DNA from: Acidobacteriota bacterium
Lineage (GTDB): Bacteria; Acidobacteriota; Terriglobia; Terriglobales; Acidobacteriaceae
Assembly (NCBI GenBank): GCA_021801945.1
Contig: JAKABE010000143.1
Span: forward strand, 1 to 7,731
Direction of reading: 5' to 3'
DNA: 7,731 nt
Both the position numbers and the translations under genes were made by a program. The notes beneath the pieces were generated by a model. That model ran no database searches. It was not told the origin of the DNA and saw nothing but the letters and a program-made list of their open reading frames with translations. Position 1 is the first letter of the stretch. The number at the start of each line of letters is the position of its first letter. Shown one piece after another: positions 7,064 to 7,731 of this stretch.

Positions 7064-7230
7064 TTGTGGAGAAGCTATCCCGCTGCCGCTAAACCCTGGA
7101 GCAGATCCAGCCCGGATGTACTCTGCCAGGCACTCGAAAAAGAAAGTGATCCGGTTGTCCAGTTAAATCGTGGACACTACACGAGGCTTTTCACAGAAGG
7201 CGGACAGTTCACGGGCATTCAGCCGAAATC
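7064..7230. other. Gene-free stretch between the transposase remnant and the terminator
   Basis: No intact gene is seen. On the minus strand one frame stays open between stops for about 40 codons (ITFFFECLAEYIRAG...ASPQ) up to the TGA at 7061-7063. It has no start signal and no family that I recognise. The stretch contains the TGTCCA/TGGACA inverted repeat listed separately and may be debris from more than one insertion event. Confidence 0.4.
7156..7176. repeat. Inverted repeat TGTCCA-N9-TGGACA
   Basis: TGTCCA (7156-7161) and TGGACA (7171-7176) are perfect six-base arms separated by GTTAAATCG. Such TGTCCA/TGGACA patterns occur at the ends of several insertion-sequence families and also as operators. 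Because it lies next to a transposase remnant, an old element end is plausible, but no matching second copy is visible in the window. Confidence 0.35.
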
Positions 7231-7232
7231 AA

Positions 7233-7258
7233 AAGAGGCCGCTCCCGAGCGGCCTCTT
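7233..7258 (-). terminator. Intrinsic terminator downstream of tRNA-Met
   Basis: AAGAGGCCGCT (7233-7243) and AGCGGCCTCTT (7248-7258) form a perfect 11-base-pair stem with a CCCG tetraloop. On the minus strand the stem runs into TTTTGATTTC, giving a T-rich tail. It begins 27 bases after the encoded CCA end of the tRNA, so it most likely ends the tRNA transcript. On the plus strand the following bases (CTAACCCGTTTATTTTG) form a poorer tail, though weak bidirectional action is possible. Confidence 0.85.
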
Positions 7259-7285
7259 CTAACCCGTTTATTTTGCTACTAAAAG

Positions 7286-7362
7286 TGGTGGCGGAGGAGC
7301 GGATCGAACGCTCGACCTTGGGGTTATGAATCCCACGCTCTAACCATCTGAGCTACTCCGCC
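7286..7362 (-). tRNA. tRNA-Met (anticodon CAT), with encoded CCA
   Basis: The minus strand folds as a complete cloverleaf. The acceptor stem GGCGGAG/CTCCGCC is perfect, the D stem is GCTC/GAGC, and the anticodon loop TTCATAA carries CAT (7326-7328). The T stem GAGCG/CGCTC encloses TTCGATC, and the gene ends in ACCA. G1-C72 pairing argues against an initiator tRNA, which normally lacks a 1-72 pair. The anticodon stem TGGGA/CCCCA has an A-C apposition at 31-39. An elongator methionine tRNA is most likely; a CAT-anticodon isoleucine tRNA (modified to lysidine) cannot be fully excluded from the sequence alone. A promoter (7440-7469) and a terminator (7233-7258) flank it, so it is a single-gene unit. 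Confidence 0.95.
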
Positions 7363-7439
7363 GGAGAAGCGCTGGAACGCGCAAGACACGCGGATACGGG
7401 GACAAAAGAAACAATCGCCGCACCGGATTCCCATTCACG

Positions 7440-7469
7440 ATGATACGGGGCGGCAGAGGCTGAGGTCAA
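7440..7469 (-). promoter_or_regulatory. Predicted sigma70-type promoter of tRNA-Met
   Basis: On the minus strand TTGACC (7464-7469) matches the -35 consensus at five of six positions. It is followed by an 18-base spacer and TATCAT (7440-7445), which matches the -10 consensus at five of six. Transcription would start near 7433, about 70 bases upstream of the mature tRNA 5' end. This leaves a leader to be trimmed by RNase P. Confidence 0.65.
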
Positions 7470-7527
7470 ACCCCGGAACCTCGGTTGCAAAGGATTGAAT
7501 GTGAGTCCTCAACCTCGCCGGCTGTCC

Positions 7528-7537
7528 TGTAAACTCG
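7528..7537 (+). promoter_or_regulatory. Possible -10 element immediately upstream of kdsB
   Basis: TGTAAACTCG contains TAAACT (7530-7535), which matches the -10 consensus at four of six positions. It lies seven bases before the kdsB ATG at 7543. No convincing -35 box is found at normal spacing, and no Shine-Dalgarno site precedes the ATG. If it is used, the transcript would be almost leaderless. A nearly identical string (TGTAAGCTCG) occurs at 3547-3556 upstream of the TPR gene. Confidence 0.3.
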
Positions 7538-7542
7538 GCTGC

Positions 7543-7731
7543 ATGAGCAGAGTACGGATTGCCGGGGTGATTCCGGCGCGGCTGGCTTCCACGCGCCTCA
7601 GCCGCAAGGTGCTGCGCCCCATCGCCGGCCGGCCCATGGTGGAGTGGGTGTGGCGCGCGGCCCAGTCCAGCGGCCGCATGGACCCGGTGATTGTGGCCAC
7701 GGACTCCGAAGAAGTGGCCGAGGTGTGCCGC
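7543..7731 (+). CDS. kdsB: 3-deoxy-manno-octulosonate cytidylyltransferase, N-terminal 63 residues (partial, runs off right edge)
   Basis: CMP-Kdo synthetase activates Kdo with CTP for lipopolysaccharide inner-core and lipid A synthesis in the cytoplasm. The visible 63 residues start the nucleotidyltransferase Rossmann-like fold. GVIPARLASTRL (8-19) is the CTP-binding motif of KdsB, followed by K22 and GRPMVEWVWRAAQ (29-41). VIVATDSEEVAEVC (49-62) is the ATD(S/D)xxV segment. The usual RLPGK or RLPRK is RLSRK here, with Ser replacing Pro while the Lys is kept. The full protein is about 240-260 residues, so three quarters lie outside the window. The ATG at 7543 gives the normal N-terminus, although no ribosome site precedes it. 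The gene is divergent from tRNA-Met. A related sugar cytidylyltransferase such as an acylneuraminate type is less likely. Confidence 0.88.
   Translation, partial: MSRVRIAGVIPARLASTRLSRKVLRPIAGRPMVEWVWRAAQSSGRMDPVIVATDSEEVAEVCR

Noticed and set aside
7010..7282. 90-codon plus-strand frame across the remnant region
   Set aside because: It is antisense to the transposase remnant and runs through the terminator stem. No family resemblance or ribosome site was seen.
7286..7362. tRNA-Met as an integration (att) site for the neighbouring mobile DNA
   Set aside because: No second copy of the tRNA 3' end was seen in the window and no integrase gene is present. The remnant belongs to a transposase family that does not integrate into tRNA genes.

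Overview
The window most likely comes from an acidobacterium of the Terriglobia (Acidobacteriae) type. This rests on three things: an Oar-like TonB-dependent receptor with an N-terminal carboxypeptidase-regulatory-like domain, a TPR protein paired with an FG-GAP/ASPIC-UnbV (CRTAC1-like) secreted protein, and a moderately high GC content. A kdsB start points to an LPS-bearing Gram-negative cell. The taxonomic placement is inference from family distribution, not from a marker gene.

Layout. Positions 1-2312 (minus strand) hold the first 770 codons of the receptor; its C-terminal end lies beyond the window. A 271-bp divergent intergenic region (2313-2583) follows, with a LacI-family-operator-like site near the receptor and a good sigma70-type promoter with an overlapping palindrome for the lysR-type gene. 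The LysR-type regulator (2584-3471, plus) is followed by a 185-bp gap with a possible promoter and a GC-rich hairpin. A two-gene unit comes next: an exported TPR protein (3657-4829) and an exported FG-GAP/ASPIC-UnbV protein (4871-6667), separated by 41 bases that contain a perfect small hairpin. Positions 6668-7230 have no intact gene but carry the C-terminal remnant of an IS1595-type transposase (minus strand) and an inverted repeat. Then come an intrinsic terminator, a tRNA-Met(CAT) on the minus strand with its promoter, and the first 63 codons of kdsB (plus) running off the right edge.

How the parts may work together. All three large genes other than the regulator encode envelope or exported proteins: an outer-membrane beta-barrel, a periplasmic TPR scaffold, and a Ca2+-binding beta-propeller-like protein. 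A LysR-type regulator sits between them. The simplest model is a surface uptake or binding module under LysR and possibly LacI-family control. The substrate cannot be read from the sequence. The right end is housekeeping (tRNA-Met, CMP-Kdo synthesis) and is separated from the module by insertion-sequence debris.
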